Source of the DNA: BAIKAL-G1 sp943370385
Lineage (GTDB): Bacteria > Cyanobacteriota > Cyanobacteriia > PCC-6307 > Cyanobiaceae
DNA: 64,000 nt
NCBI GenBank assembly: GCA_943370385.1
Contig: CALRQT020000005.1
Span: 62,001-126,000, forward strand
Direction of reading: 5' to 3'
Positions 45,502 to 54,447 of this stretch are shown piece by piece (position 1 is the stretch's first letter; the number at the start of each line of letters is the position of its first letter). Position numbers and translations under genes: made by a program. The notes under the pieces are model-generated. The model saw only the letters and a program-made list of their open reading frames with translations, was not told the origin of the DNA and did not search any database.

Positions 45502-46167
45502 ATGGCCCTGCGACTCCCCCCCTTCCAGCCACTGCCGCCACCGCCGAGCGACAGCCAGCTGCTGGAAGTTGCCCTCTCAAACCTGCGCCCCACCCAGATG
45601 TGTGTGGGCATGGCGGAGATCCGTAGCCGCCAAAGCGATTTCGCCAAGGACAGCCCCGAGGAACGGCGGCAGTACTTGCGCCAGAAACCCACCCCCCTGG
45701 TGCGTAGCCAGGCCGGCGACCTTTGGATGGTTGATCGCCACCACCGGCTGCGGGGACTGATGGAGCAGGACCCCGGCGCCACCGCCTTTGGCTATGTGGC
45801 CCTGGATCTGCCTTTCAAGGATTCCCGGCAGGTATTGGAAGCCCTGCACCAACGGGGCTGGCTCTATTTGTTTGATGGCCGGGGCCTGGGCCCCTTCCCG
45901 CCCCACGCCTTGCCGGAGAAGCTCACCGACACCCAGGACGATCCTTACCGCAGCCTGGTCTGGAAATTGAAGCGGGAGCGGGTCATCGCAGCGGCCCCCC
46001 TGATCCCCTTCCATGAATTCCGTTGGGGCGCCTGGCTCCGCAGCCGCACCCTTCCCCCCTTTAGCTCCGAGCGATTGGAGCCGGCCCTGCCGTCGGCCCG
46101 GGCCCTGGCCCGCTCCAGTGGGGCGTCCCACCTAGCCGGCTGGCAAGGGGCTGCTACGAGCCCCTAA
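45502..46167 (+). CDS. ParB-like nuclease domain protein (ParBc_2 type)
   Basis: A 221-residue protein with a ParB/sulfiredoxin-like fold signature: LRPTQMCVGMAEIRSR near residue 30, then a strand-loop VRSQAGDLWMVDRHHRLRGLMEQDP where the DRHHR segment replaces the usual GxxR box. This matches the putative ParB-like nuclease family PF08857 as I know it, not the chromosome-partition ParB. No HTH is visible. Activity and substrate are unknown. ATG 45502 follows the Coq4-like gene by 36 nt, so the two may be co-transcribed. Confidence 0.75.
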   Translation: MALRLPPFQPLPPPPSDSQLLEVALSNLRPTQMCVGMAEIRSRQSDFAKDSPEERRQYLRQKPTPLVRSQAGDLWMVDRHHRLRGLMEQDPGATAFGYVALDLPFKDSRQVLEALHQRGWLYLFDGRGLGPFPPHALPEKLTDTQDDPYRSLVWKLKRERVIAAAPLIPFHEFRWGAWLRSRTLPPFSSERLEPALPSARALARSSGASHLAGWQGAATSP

Positions 46168-46262
46168 GCCAAGGTTCTTGAACCACAAGTTCAAAACTGA
46201 CAGGGCCAAAGGGGGATGGTTCCAACCTGCTGGCCCAAGTTTGCGTGTTCTCGCCGGCGTCC

Positions 46263-47768
46263 ATGCCAGCCTGGACCCTTGCCCTGGCCACCGGTGCCTG
46301 GTCCAGCAACCGCGTGACCTTCTTTCTCAAGCTCACCGAAGCGATCGCCAGTCGCCAGTCGCTGCTGATCACGGGGCTGGATCCCAATCCGGAGATGCTG
46401 CAGAGCTGGAACCGCCATCGCGGCGCTAGCGCCGGTTCGTTTCTGTCCCAGTCGCGCCGCTGGATCAAGGCGGTGATCGAGGAAACCTCCGACCACGTCT
46501 GTGCCTTCAAGCCAAGCCTGGGTTTTTACCAGGCCCTGGGCGCCGTGGGCCTTGACCTGCTGCGGGAAGTACGGGAGCTCGTGCCGCCCGAGATCCCCCT
46601 GATTCTGGATGCCAAACACGCCGACCTCAATTCCGCCTCGGCCCTGGCCCACTACGTCTTCGATGAACTCAATGTCGATGCCGTGTCGCTTTCACCCCTG
46701 GCGGGCCACGACCTGGCGGCTCCGTTTCTGTTGCACACCGACCGGGCAGTGGTGATCAGTTGCCACAGCTCTAGCCCCGCCTCCCGCATCCTCCAGCACC
46801 ACCCCAATGAGGCCAATCCGCTTTATCTGCGGATCGTGGCCGAGAGCCGCCTCTGGGCCACCCCGGAGCAGTTGCTGCTGGAGGTGGGAACCAGTGACCC
46901 CGAAGTTCTATCGCGGGTCCGCAACCTGGCACCGGACCATGTGTTGATTCTGCGCAGCCTCTGGGGCGAAGAGGAACGGCTGGAAAGCCTCCTCCAGGCA
47001 GGCCTGGGAACAGCAGCCGATGGCCTGCTGCTGCCCGTACCCCAGAACATGCTGATGGAGGATCGGCTCGCTGAGCGGGTGGCCGAACTCAAGGGCCAAA
47101 TCACGACCCTGCGGGACCGGGTGATCAACGGCCGCCAGCACGCCGCAGACCGTTGTGACCTCTGGCTACCGCAGGCAAGAAGCGATGAACTCGACAGCTT
47201 AGTTGTTGATTTATTTGATATCGGCTGCCTCCTTTTCGGCGAGTACGTACAGGCCTCAGGTGCCCTCTTTAATTACTACATCGACCTGCGGCGCATCATC
47301 TCCAGCCCCAATATTTTCCACCGGGTTCTCCATGCCTACAGCAGCTTATTGGGGGATCTGAATTTTGATCGCATCGCCGGCATTCCCTATGGCTCCCTGC
47401 CCACGGCCACGGGGCTGTCGTTGCTGCTGCACAAGCCCCTCATCTACCCCCGCAAGGAGGTGAAGGCCCATGGGGCCCGGCGCCTGATCGAGGGGGATTT
47501 CCAGGAGGGCGAAACGGCCCTGGTGGTGGACGACATCCTGATCACCGGCGGTAGCGTGCTGGAAGGGATTGGCAAGTTGGAAAGTTCCGGCCTGCGCGTC
47601 AAAGACGTCGTGGTGTTTATCGACCATGGCGGTGCTGCCGCCCAGCGACTGGCCGATGCGGGCTACCGCACCAGGGCGGTTCTATCGATTGAGCAGATCA
47701 CGTCCGTGTTGAGGGAAGCGGGTCGCTTGAACCCAGAACAGGTGGCTCTGCTGGGCGGCCATCCCTAG
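46263..47768 (+). CDS. pyrFE: Fused OMP decarboxylase-orotate phosphoribosyltransferase (PyrF-PyrE)
   Basis: About 501 residues. The N-terminal half is a type 2 PyrF: LLITGLDPNPEML, CAFKPSLGFYQALG and the catalytic Lys/Asp set LILDAKHADLNS. The C-terminal half is PyrE: LIYPRKEVKAHGARRLIEG and the PRPP loop ALVVDDILITGGSVLEG. The fusion would make UMP from orotate in one protein. The order (decarboxylase first) is the reverse of animal and plant UMP synthase; I know this inverse order from cyanobacteria and trypanosomatids. Start choices are ATG 46263, GTG 46245 and GTG 46314 (just before FFLKLTEAI, where homology begins). The stop overlaps that of pyrC. Confidence 0.95.
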   Translation: MPAWTLALATGAWSSNRVTFFLKLTEAIASRQSLLITGLDPNPEMLQSWNRHRGASAGSFLSQSRRWIKAVIEETSDHVCAFKPSLGFYQALGAVGLDLLREVRELVPPEIPLILDAKHADLNSASALAHYVFDELNVDAVSLSPLAGHDLAAPFLLHTDRAVVISCHSSSPASRILQHHPNEANPLYLRIVAESRLWATPEQLLLEVGTSDPEVLSRVRNLAPDHVLILRSLWGEEERLESLLQAGLGTAADGLLLPVPQNMLMEDRLAERVAELKGQITTLRDRVINGRQHAADRCDLWLPQARSDELDSLVVDLFDIGCLLFGEYVQASGALFNYYIDLRRIISSPNIFHRVLHAYSSLLGDLNFDRIAGIPYGSLPTATGLSLLLHKPLIYPRKEVKAHGARRLIEGDFQEGETALVVDDILITGGSVLEGIGKLESSGLRVKDVVVFIDHGGAAAQRLADAGYRTRAVLSIEQITSVLREAGRLNPEQVALLGGHP

Positions 47769-48913
47769 GCCAGCAGTCGCCAGGGCAAGGCCTCGCCCGC
47801 ATGGAAGGGCACCAGGGCCAGGAGCGATTCGCCGTCTCTGCCGAGCTCCAGGCTCAGGGGCACGGTTTCGGCCTGCTCGCTGGCTGGGTCCTGACGCTCC
47901 AGGGTGATCACGTCGCTATTGAGAGGTAGGCCGTAGAAGCGGGGGCCGTGCTCACTGGCAAAGCCTTCGAGCTTGCCTAGGGCTCCGTCTTGCTCGAAAA
48001 CGGCCGCATAACTTTCAATCGCGTAGGGCGCGTTGTAGATGCCGGCGCAGCCGCAGGAGGCCTCCTTGGCCTCGCGCCGGTGGGGGGCGGAATCGGTGCC
48101 GAGGAAAAAGCTGGGGTCGCCCGAGGTGGCCGCCCGGCGCAGGGCGAGGCGATGACGTTCCCGCTTGGCGATCGGCAAGCAGTAGAAATCGGGCCGTAGG
48201 CCGCCAGCAAACAGGGAATTGCGGTTGATGTGCAGGTGGTGGGGCGTGATCGTGGCAGCGAGCTGGGGGCCGGCCTCGGCCACAAACGCCGCTGCCTCGG
48301 CGGTGGTGATGTGTTCGAGCACCACTTTTAGCCCCGGATACCGGGCCAGCAGGGGCACCAAATGGCGCTCCAAAAACACGGCCTCGCGATCAAAAATATC
48401 GATCGCCGGATCGGTGACTTCACCATGCAGCAGCAAGGGCAAGCCGATCCGCTCCATGGTCTCAAGAACCGGCGCAATGGCGGCCAGGTCGCGCACCCCC
48501 GCCGCCGAGTTGGTGGTGGCGCCGGCGGGATAGAGCTTGGCGGCCGTGAAAACTCCCTCGGCCTGGCCCCGCACTAGCTCGGCTGGATCCAGGGTTTCGG
48601 TGAGATAGGCCGTCATCAACGGTTGGAAGGTCACCGCGGCCTCGGGATCCAGGGCCGAGAGAATCCGTTGCCGATAGGCGGAAGCCGCCGCCACGGTGGT
48701 CACCGCGGGGGTGAGATTGGGCATCACAATCGCCCGGGCGAACTGGCGGGCCGTGGCGCCGACGACCGCCTGGAGCATGGCCCCATCGCGCAGATGCACA
48801 TGCCAATCGTCGGGACGCCGCAGTTGCAGGCGCTGACCAGGGCTGGCAGGGGAGCCTGGGCTGGCGTCCGAGGGAGGGGGGAGGGGCTGGTGGGCCGGGA
48901 CTGGATGGGCCAT
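47765..48913 (-). CDS. pyrC: Dihydroorotase
   Basis: A 382-residue type II dihydroorotase with the metal-binding DDWHVHLRDG, the carboxylated-lysine segment FTAAKLYPAGATTNS, LLLHGEVTD, VVLEHITTAEAA and the catalytic FFLGTDSAPH. It closes carbamoyl aspartate to dihydroorotate in pyrimidine synthesis. It converges with pyrFE, which performs the last two steps of the same pathway, and their stop codons share the palindrome CTAG at 47765-47768. ATG 48913 leaves a disordered Pro/Ser lead of about 25 residues. Confidence 0.96.
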   Translation of the reverse strand: MAHPVPAHQPLPPPSDASPGSPASPGQRLQLRRPDDWHVHLRDGAMLQAVVGATARQFARAIVMPNLTPAVTTVAAASAYRQRILSALDPEAAVTFQPLMTAYLTETLDPAELVRGQAEGVFTAAKLYPAGATTNSAAGVRDLAAIAPVLETMERIGLPLLLHGEVTDPAIDIFDREAVFLERHLVPLLARYPGLKVVLEHITTAEAAAFVAEAGPQLAATITPHHLHINRNSLFAGGLRPDFYCLPIAKRERHRLALRRAATSGDPSFFLGTDSAPHRREAKEASCGCAGIYNAPYAIESYAAVFEQDGALGKLEGFASEHGPRFYGLPLNSDVITLERQDPASEQAETVPLSLELGRDGESLLALVPFHAGEALPWRLLA

Positions 48914-48940
48914 CGTGCGGCACTCCCGCTCGAACCTGCC

Positions 48941-49222
48941 ATGACCCTAGAAGCGGCGGCTGGCAAGGCCGTGGCGATCCGGGTCCAGCCCCGCAGCAGC
49001 ACCGATGGAGTGTCCGGAGAGCGCCAGGGAGCGATCCTGATCCGGCTAAAAGCGCCCCCCGTCGATGGCGAGGCCAATGGGGCCCTGATCAAGTTCGTCG
49101 CCCACAAATTGGGCGTGCCCCAAAGGGACGTCACCCTGGTGCGGGGCCTGACCAGTCGCAGCAAATGGATCCAGGTGGCGGGCATGGCCGCCGAACAAGT
49201 GCGGCAGGCCCTTTTGGGCTGA
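48941..49222 (+). CDS. DUF167 (YggU-type) protein
   Basis: A 93-residue protein with VAIRVQPRSSTDGVSGERQGAILIRLKAPPVDGEANGALIKFVAHKLGVPQRDVTLVRGLTSRSKWIQV, the complete DUF167 pattern including the P-x-x-G-x-A-N helix cap. The family is widespread and small; function is not established. It diverges from pyrC with 27 bases between the start codons. Confidence 0.9.
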   Translation: MTLEAAAGKAVAIRVQPRSSTDGVSGERQGAILIRLKAPPVDGEANGALIKFVAHKLGVPQRDVTLVRGLTSRSKWIQVAGMAAEQVRQALLG

Positions 49223-49253
49223 AGTCCAGCCACCAGCGACCAGTCAGCCGTTT

Positions 49254-49269
49254 CGTGGCAACTGCCACG
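49254..49269. promoter_or_regulatory. Palindrome upstream of the amino-acid transporter operon
   Basis: CGTGGCAACTGCCACG is a perfect inverted repeat with 7-bp arms and a 2-bp centre, 50 bases ahead of the transporter ATG. It has the shape of a dimeric repressor operator. I see no GTA-N8-TAC NtcA site in this spacer. Confidence 0.4.
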
Positions 49270-49319
49270 GGCCTGGCGGGCGGATTACTGGCAAAGTGCG
49301 GCCAACCTCGATCGGGTCA

Positions 49320-50393
49320 ATGCCGTTCCTTCGCAAGCTGCTTCCCAAACTCTCGCTCGCCAGCACCCTGGGGCTGGCCCTGGTCCTGGCCAGCTGCGCC
49401 TCCGAGAGTGGTGGCCTGCAAAGCCAGAAGCTCGACCTCATCAAGGGCCGGGGCAAGCTGATCTGCGGCGTCGACGGCAAGCTGCCCGGCTTCAGCTTCT
49501 TGGGCTCCGATGGGGCTTACAGCGGTTTGGACGTGGATGTTTGCAAGGCGGTGGCCGCCAGCCTGCTGGGCGATCCCAGCAAGGTGGATTACCGCGACCT
49601 CAACTCCAGTGAGCGCTTTGCCGCCCTGGCCAGCGGCGAGGTGGACCTGCTCTCGCGCAACACCACCGAAACCCTTACCCGCGATGCCGCCGGCGGTAAC
49701 GGCCTCAGCTTTTCCCCCACCACCTTCTATGACGGCCAGGGGGTGATGGTGGCCGCCGGCAGTGGCGTCAAGAGCCTCAAAGAGCTGGCGGGCAAGCCGA
49801 TCTGCGTCGAGAGCGGCACCACCACCGAGCTCAACCTGGCCGACCGCATGCGGGAGCTCAAGGCCACCTACACCCCACTCAAGTTCCAAACCGGCGACCA
49901 GACCTACGCCGCCTACCTGCAGGGCCGCTGCCTGGCCGTAACCAGCGACCGTTCCCAGCTGGCCGCCAAACGCACCAGCTTCCCCGACCCGTCCGCCCAC
50001 CTGCTGCTGAACGAAGTGCTCAGTAAGGAGCCCCTCACCCCCGCCACCACCAACGCCGATCCGGTGTGGTCCGATGCGGTGCGCTGGAGCGTTTACGCCC
50101 TGATGCAGGCCGAGGAACTGGGCATCACCAAGGCCAATGTGGCCGCCAAACTGGCCCAGGCCAAGGCCAACCCCAACCAGGCCGACCTGCGCCGTTTCCT
50201 CGGGGTGGAAGGGGACTTCGGCAAAACCCTGGGCTTGCCGGCTGACTTTGTCGTCAAGGCCATTGCCGCCGTGGGCAACTACGGCGAAATCTTTGATCGC
50301 AACGTGGGACCCGGATCCAAGCTGAAGCTGGACCGGGGCCTCAACCGCCAGTGGAGCCAGGGCGGTCTGATCTATTCGCCGCCCTTCCGCTAA
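49320..50393 (+). CDS. Amino-acid ABC transporter, substrate-binding lipoprotein (AapJ/NatF type)
   Basis: A 357-residue solute-binding protein from ATG 49320. It has a hydrophobic leader and lipobox LVLASCAS, so the mature protein is probably lipid-anchored. The body reads LICGVDGKLPGFSFLGSDGAYSGLDVDVCKAVAASLLGD and LSRNTTETLTRDA, close to the AapJ/BztA/NatF branch for polar and acidic amino acids. It catches amino acids in the periplasm. The next gene starts inside its stop codon (TAATG), and the four genes up to 53445 form one operon. Confidence 0.92.
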   Translation: MPFLRKLLPKLSLASTLGLALVLASCASESGGLQSQKLDLIKGRGKLICGVDGKLPGFSFLGSDGAYSGLDVDVCKAVAASLLGDPSKVDYRDLNSSERFAALASGEVDLLSRNTTETLTRDAAGGNGLSFSPTTFYDGQGVMVAAGSGVKSLKELAGKPICVESGTTTELNLADRMRELKATYTPLKFQTGDQTYAAYLQGRCLAVTSDRSQLAAKRTSFPDPSAHLLLNEVLSKEPLTPATTNADPVWSDAVRWSVYALMQAEELGITKANVAAKLAQAKANPNQADLRRFLGVEGDFGKTLGLPADFVVKAIAAVGNYGEIFDRNVGPGSKLKLDRGLNRQWSQGGLIYSPPFR

Positions 50394-51385
50394 TGGCTGA
50401 CCGCCTGAGCGCCAGGACCCCCTGGTGGCAAAACCGGCGCCTGGTGCCCTGGCTGGTCCAGGGGGCCGTGGGCCTAGGGCTTCTCGTGGTGATTGCCTTT
50501 TTGCTGGGCAACCTGGTGCGCAACCTGAGCGCGGCCGGATTGTTGCTCAGTTGGCGCTGGCTCGGCCAACCGGCCAGCTTTGACATCGCCGAATCCCTGC
50601 TGCCCTTCAACGCCTCAGAGCCCTACTGGCGCGGCCTGCTGGCTGGCCTGGTCAACACCCTGCGGGTGGTGAGCCTGGGCTTGGTGGGGGCCACCCTGCT
50701 GGGCACCCTGGTGGGGAGTGCCTCCTTCAGTAGCAATGGCCTGGTCAAACGGTTAGCGCGGATCTATGTGGAGGTGATTCGCAACATCCCGCTGTTGCTG
50801 CAGTTGGTGTTCTGGTATTTCGTGGTGTTTTTGGCCCTGCCAAATGGGGAGGCGGCAATCCAGCTGCCGGGGATTGTGCTGGCCAAATCGGGCCTGTTTT
50901 TGCCCGGCTTTGAAGGGGGGCTCCATTGGAGCGGCCCGAGCCTGGTGGATGGCGTCTGGCAGGCACCCCTGCGGTTCACACCCGAATTCGGTGCCCTACT
51001 CACGGGTCTAGTGGTGTACACCGGCGCCTTCATCGCCGAGGTGGTGCGCGGTGGCATCGCCTCCGTGCCCAAGGGGCAGTGGGAGGCGGCCACTTCCCTG
51101 GGGCTGGGGCCCCTGCTGAGCCTGCGGCGCATCATCATTCCCCAGGCCCTTCGGGTGATCGTGCCGGGGCTCAACACCCAGTACATCTCCCTAGCCAAGA
51201 ACTCGTCGCTGGCGGTGGCCTGCGGCTACACCGATCTCTATTCAGTGGCCGAAACCAGCCTCAACCAAACCGGCCGGGCGATTGAGGTGATCGTGATTCT
51301 GCTGGCGGCCTACCTGGCCATCGATTTGGCGATCTCCCTGGTGATGAATGGCCTGAACCGGCTGGTTCAGATCAAGGAGCGCTGA
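50393..51385 (+). CDS. Amino-acid ABC transporter permease 1 (AapQ/NatG type)
   Basis: A 330-residue His/Glu/Gln/Arg/opine-type permease with the long periplasmic N-terminal insert of the AapQ group and the cytoplasmic EAA-type loop EAATSLGLGPLLSLRRIIIPQALRVIVPGL. Hydrophobic segments begin at LVQGAVGLGLLVVIAFLLG and NTLRVVSLGLVGATLLGTLVG. It forms the membrane channel with the next gene product. ATG 50393 overlaps the upstream TAA, consistent with coupling. Confidence 0.92.
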   Translation: MADRLSARTPWWQNRRLVPWLVQGAVGLGLLVVIAFLLGNLVRNLSAAGLLLSWRWLGQPASFDIAESLLPFNASEPYWRGLLAGLVNTLRVVSLGLVGATLLGTLVGSASFSSNGLVKRLARIYVEVIRNIPLLLQLVFWYFVVFLALPNGEAAIQLPGIVLAKSGLFLPGFEGGLHWSGPSLVDGVWQAPLRFTPEFGALLTGLVVYTGAFIAEVVRGGIASVPKGQWEAATSLGLGPLLSLRRIIIPQALRVIVPGLNTQYISLAKNSSLAVACGYTDLYSVAETSLNQTGRAIEVIVILLAAYLAIDLAISLVMNGLNRLVQIKER

Positions 51386-51386
51386 G

Positions 51387-52607
51387 ATGGATTCGATGCC
51401 ACGCGTTGTGCGCCCAAGCCTGCGCAAGGAACTGTTTGCCAACCCGATCGATGGGCTGGTCAGTGTGCTGCTCATCACGGGGGTGGGGGCGGCCGGCTAC
51501 CGCTTCATTCATTGGGCTGTTGGTCAAGCCCAGTGGGCCGTGATCCAGGCCAACAGCACCCTGTTTGCGGTGGGCCGTTACCCAATCGAGCAGCAGTGGC
51601 GCCTGTGGGTGCTGGTGGCCCTGCTCGCCGCTGCCACGGGGCTGAGCTGGGGGGCACTGCGGGGCCTACCCCAGCGGGACCGGCCGATCACGGCGCTATG
51701 GCCCCGGAATGATCGGATTGCCGCGTTTGTGCTGGTGGCACTCTGCGGTTGGGCACCGGCGGCCCTGGGGCTGGCCCTGGCAATCCAGGCCCGCTGGTGG
51801 GCCCTCACGGCCCTGCTGCTGGCGCTGCGCTGGCTGGCGGGTCGTTATGCCAGTCGGCTGGGCAAGGTGGCAACCCTGGGCCTCCCCCTGCTCTGGCCCC
51901 TGCTCTATCTGGTCGGCATGGTGCTGATTGGCGGCGGCCTGGGGCTGGTGACCGTTGGCGCTAACGAATGGGGGGGGCTGCTGCTCACCCTGATCGAAGC
52001 CAGCTTTGCCATCCTGCTGAGCGCACCCTTGGGTGTGTTGCTGGCCCTGGGGCGACGCAGCTCCCTCCCCCTGCTGCGCTGGGGCTCGATTGTTTACATC
52101 GAGTTCATCCGGGGGGCACCCCTGATCACCCTGCTCTTCCTGGGCCAAAACATCCTTGGCTTCCTCTTGCCCGGGGGCCTGGCTCCCGATCGGATCTGGC
52201 GGGCGGCCTGGATCCTCACCTTCTTTTCGGCCGCCTACCTGGCGGAGGCGGTGCGCGCTGGCCTGGCGGCCGTGCCCCGGGGCCAACTGGAGGCGGCCCG
52301 CTCCCTTGGCCTGAACCTGCCCCAAGCCCTGAGCAGGGTGATCTTGCCCCAGGCCTTACGGATTGCCCTTCCTGCCACGGTCGGGCAATTCATCTCGCTG
52401 CTGCAGGACACCACCTTGCTCTCCCTAATCGGCTTGCTGGATCTTCTCGGCACGGCCAGGAGCGTGATGGCGAACCCGCTCTTTCTAGGTAAGAACGCCG
52501 AGGTTTACCTCACCTTGGCGGTGCTGTTCTGGTGTTGCTGCGCGGCCCTGGGCCTGGGCAGCCGGGCCCTGGAACGGCGCCTCAACCCACCCAGCCTGGG
52601 CCGCTAG
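51387..52607 (+). CDS. Amino-acid ABC transporter permease 2 (AapM/NatH type)
   Basis: A 406-residue permease with about eight or more hydrophobic segments, an extended N-terminal half as in AapM, the HEQRO-type FAILLSAPLGVLLALGRRS and the coupling loop LEAARSLGLNLPQALSRVILPQALRIALP. It pairs with permease 1. ATG 51387 lies 1 nt after the preceding TGA. The 76-base spacer to the ATPase gene holds no hairpin with a T-run. Confidence 0.92.
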   Translation: MDSMPRVVRPSLRKELFANPIDGLVSVLLITGVGAAGYRFIHWAVGQAQWAVIQANSTLFAVGRYPIEQQWRLWVLVALLAAATGLSWGALRGLPQRDRPITALWPRNDRIAAFVLVALCGWAPAALGLALAIQARWWALTALLLALRWLAGRYASRLGKVATLGLPLLWPLLYLVGMVLIGGGLGLVTVGANEWGGLLLTLIEASFAILLSAPLGVLLALGRRSSLPLLRWGSIVYIEFIRGAPLITLLFLGQNILGFLLPGGLAPDRIWRAAWILTFFSAAYLAEAVRAGLAAVPRGQLEAARSLGLNLPQALSRVILPQALRIALPATVGQFISLLQDTTLLSLIGLLDLLGTARSVMANPLFLGKNAEVYLTLAVLFWCCCAALGLGSRALERRLNPPSLGR

Positions 52608-52683
52608 TGGGAACCGGATTTAACGCCAAAATCACGACGAAACCCACCCCAGCCCCAGCCCAAACGACCTTCTTCCAGAGCCC

Positions 52684-53445
52684 ATGACTGCCGCAGCAAT
52701 GGTCCCAACTAGTCCCGCCATGATTGAGGCCCGGGGGGTCGAGAAGTGGTATCCCAATGGCTTCCGTGCCCTGCGGGGCGTAGACCTCACGGTGCAACGG
52801 GGGGAGGTGGTGGTGATCATGGGCCCATCGGGCTCGGGCAAGAGCACCTTCATCCGCACCTTCAATGGACTGGAGGAGTTTCAAAAAGGCTCGATCACGG
52901 TGGATGGCATCGCCCTCAATGACGACCTGCGCCAAATCGATGCGATCCGGCGTGAGGTCGGGATGGTGTTCCAACAGTTCAACCTGTTCCCCCATCTCTC
53001 GGTGCTCGACAACCTCACCCTGGCGCCGGTGCTGGTGCGCAAACGCCCCAAAGAGGTGGTGCACAAGCAAGCCATGGCCCTGTTGGAACGGGTTGGCATT
53101 GGCGAGCAGGCCGATAAGTTTCCGGGCCAACTCTCAGGCGGCCAACAGCAACGGGTGGCGATCGCCCGCTCGCTCTGCATGGAGCCGCGCATCCTGCTGT
53201 TTGATGAACCAACCAGCTCCCTCGATCCGGAGATGGTGCGGGAGGTGCTCGAAGTGATGCAGGGATTAGCGGCCGATGGCATGACCATGGTGGTGGTCAC
53301 CCATGAGGTGGGCTTTGCCCGCCAGGTGGCCGACCGGGTGGTGCTGATGGCCGATGGCCAGGTGGTGGAAGAGGCCACACCAGAGCGCTTCTTTGACCAT
53401 CCCGAGCACGATCGCAGCCGCCAATTCCTGGCCCAGATTCTCTAA
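52684..53445 (+). CDS. Amino-acid ABC transporter ATP-binding protein (AapP/GlnQ type)
   Basis: A 253-residue ABC ATPase: Walker A GPSGSGKST, Q-loop VFQQFNLFPHLSV, signature LSGGQQQRVAIARSL, Walker B ILLFDEPTSSLDPE and H-loop VVVTHEVGFA. The sequence belongs to the polar amino-acid (GlnQ/AapP/BgtA) group. It energises the two permeases upstream. ATG 52684 has ACTAGTCCCGCC-type lead coding; a second Met at residue 13 (MIEARGVEKWY) is close to the usual family start. Confidence 0.93.
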   Translation: MTAAAMVPTSPAMIEARGVEKWYPNGFRALRGVDLTVQRGEVVVIMGPSGSGKSTFIRTFNGLEEFQKGSITVDGIALNDDLRQIDAIRREVGMVFQQFNLFPHLSVLDNLTLAPVLVRKRPKEVVHKQAMALLERVGIGEQADKFPGQLSGGQQQRVAIARSLCMEPRILLFDEPTSSLDPEMVREVLEVMQGLAADGMTMVVVTHEVGFARQVADRVVLMADGQVVEEATPERFFDHPEHDRSRQFLAQIL

Positions 53446-53466
53446 CTCAAGGCGCTATTCCAAGGC

Positions 53467-54447
53467 TCAGCCTGCGGCTTCTGCCAGGGAAATCAGGCGC
53501 AGGTCTTTGGAATCCCAGAGAATGAAACGGAAGCAGCCCGGAATATCAGACAAGCGCAGGCGTTTGGCCCCTTTCAGCAGGTGGGCATTGCGCTCGTGGC
53601 ATTGGCGCAGCCGGTAGTTGGGAATGCGTTCACAGAGGTGGTGGATACTATGGAAGGCAATATCAGCGGAGAACCAATTAAGAATCCAGGGCAACTCCAA
53701 ATTGCTGCTGCCCGCCACGGCCCCCTGCAAATAGCTCCAGCCCTCATTGCCACTGGCATAGGAGCCTTCATAGTTGTGCTGCACGAAAAAGATGCAGATG
53801 AAGATGGCCGCTGAGAAGGTCATCACGATCGCGTAGCAACTCCAAAACAGGCCCACCCCAAGCCACTGGCCCATGGCCCACCAACTGGCGATCACTAATA
53901 CATTATTGGCAACAAGATCGGCAAGTTCTGCCTTCGTGGGTTGATAGCGCTGGCTTGGCGTTGCCTTGGGACCCTTGAAAAGGGACCCAACCAGATCGAC
54001 AAGCGCCTGGAGAAGGGCCAGTCGCGGCTTAATCACGAGGTAGAAAAAGCCACCTGGCAGCAACATCAGGGGATGGCGGCTCAAGCCATAGATCCGTTGA
54101 TTGAAGGGGGAGAGGGACCGGTATTGCTCGAGGCTCAACAGGGCCGAGGGGCCGCGATAGCGGTCCCAGTTGCCGTTGTGTTTGTGGTGGTAGGCGTGGC
54201 CCCTTGACCAGGGATGCTCGGGGATGCCGTTGACAACCCCAAACAGAAAGCCGAAAACCTGATTCAACCAACGGTTGGCAAACAGGGAGCGATGTCCACA
54301 ATCGTGCATCAGCGAAAAGCTGCGCGACGAAAACAGCACCAGCAGGGCCAGGATCGGCACCAACAACAGACGCATCGCCAGCGGGCCTGCCATCACCTGG
54401 GGCACCAACCACCAGAGAGCCGCCGTGGGAGCCAGCGTTGTGAGCAC
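53467..54447 (-). CDS. Membrane fatty-acid desaturase family protein
   Basis: A 326-residue protein with the three histidine boxes of membrane desaturases: HDCGH (48-52), HAYHHKHNG (HxxHH at 84-88) and HSIHH near residue 266, plus several hydrophobic segments. It would introduce a double bond or hydroxyl into an acyl chain or carotenoid-like substrate; the branch is not clear to me. GTG 54447 is the first standard start, but the frame stays open up to the TAG at 54562 and codes 38 more residues that look genuine (RRSDFELEAYRKSDNRRAFLQ). A CTG at 54558 would be needed to include them. It converges with the transporter operon. Confidence 0.88.
   Translation of the reverse strand: MLTTLAPTAALWWLVPQVMAGPLAMRLLLVPILALLVLFSSRSFSLMHDCGHRSLFANRWLNQVFGFLFGVVNGIPEHPWSRGHAYHHKHNGNWDRYRGPSALLSLEQYRSLSPFNQRIYGLSRHPLMLLPGGFFYLVIKPRLALLQALVDLVGSLFKGPKATPSQRYQPTKAELADLVANNVLVIASWWAMGQWLGVGLFWSCYAIVMTFSAAIFICIFFVQHNYEGSYASGNEGWSYLQGAVAGSSNLELPWILNWFSADIAFHSIHHLCERIPNYRLRQCHERNAHLLKGAKRLRLSDIPGCFRFILWDSKDLRLISLAEAAG

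Noticed and set aside
45502..46167. ParB as evidence for a plasmid or partition locus
   Set aside because: The protein is of the small PF08857-like type without HTH, no parA lies nearby and the neighbours are core metabolic genes.
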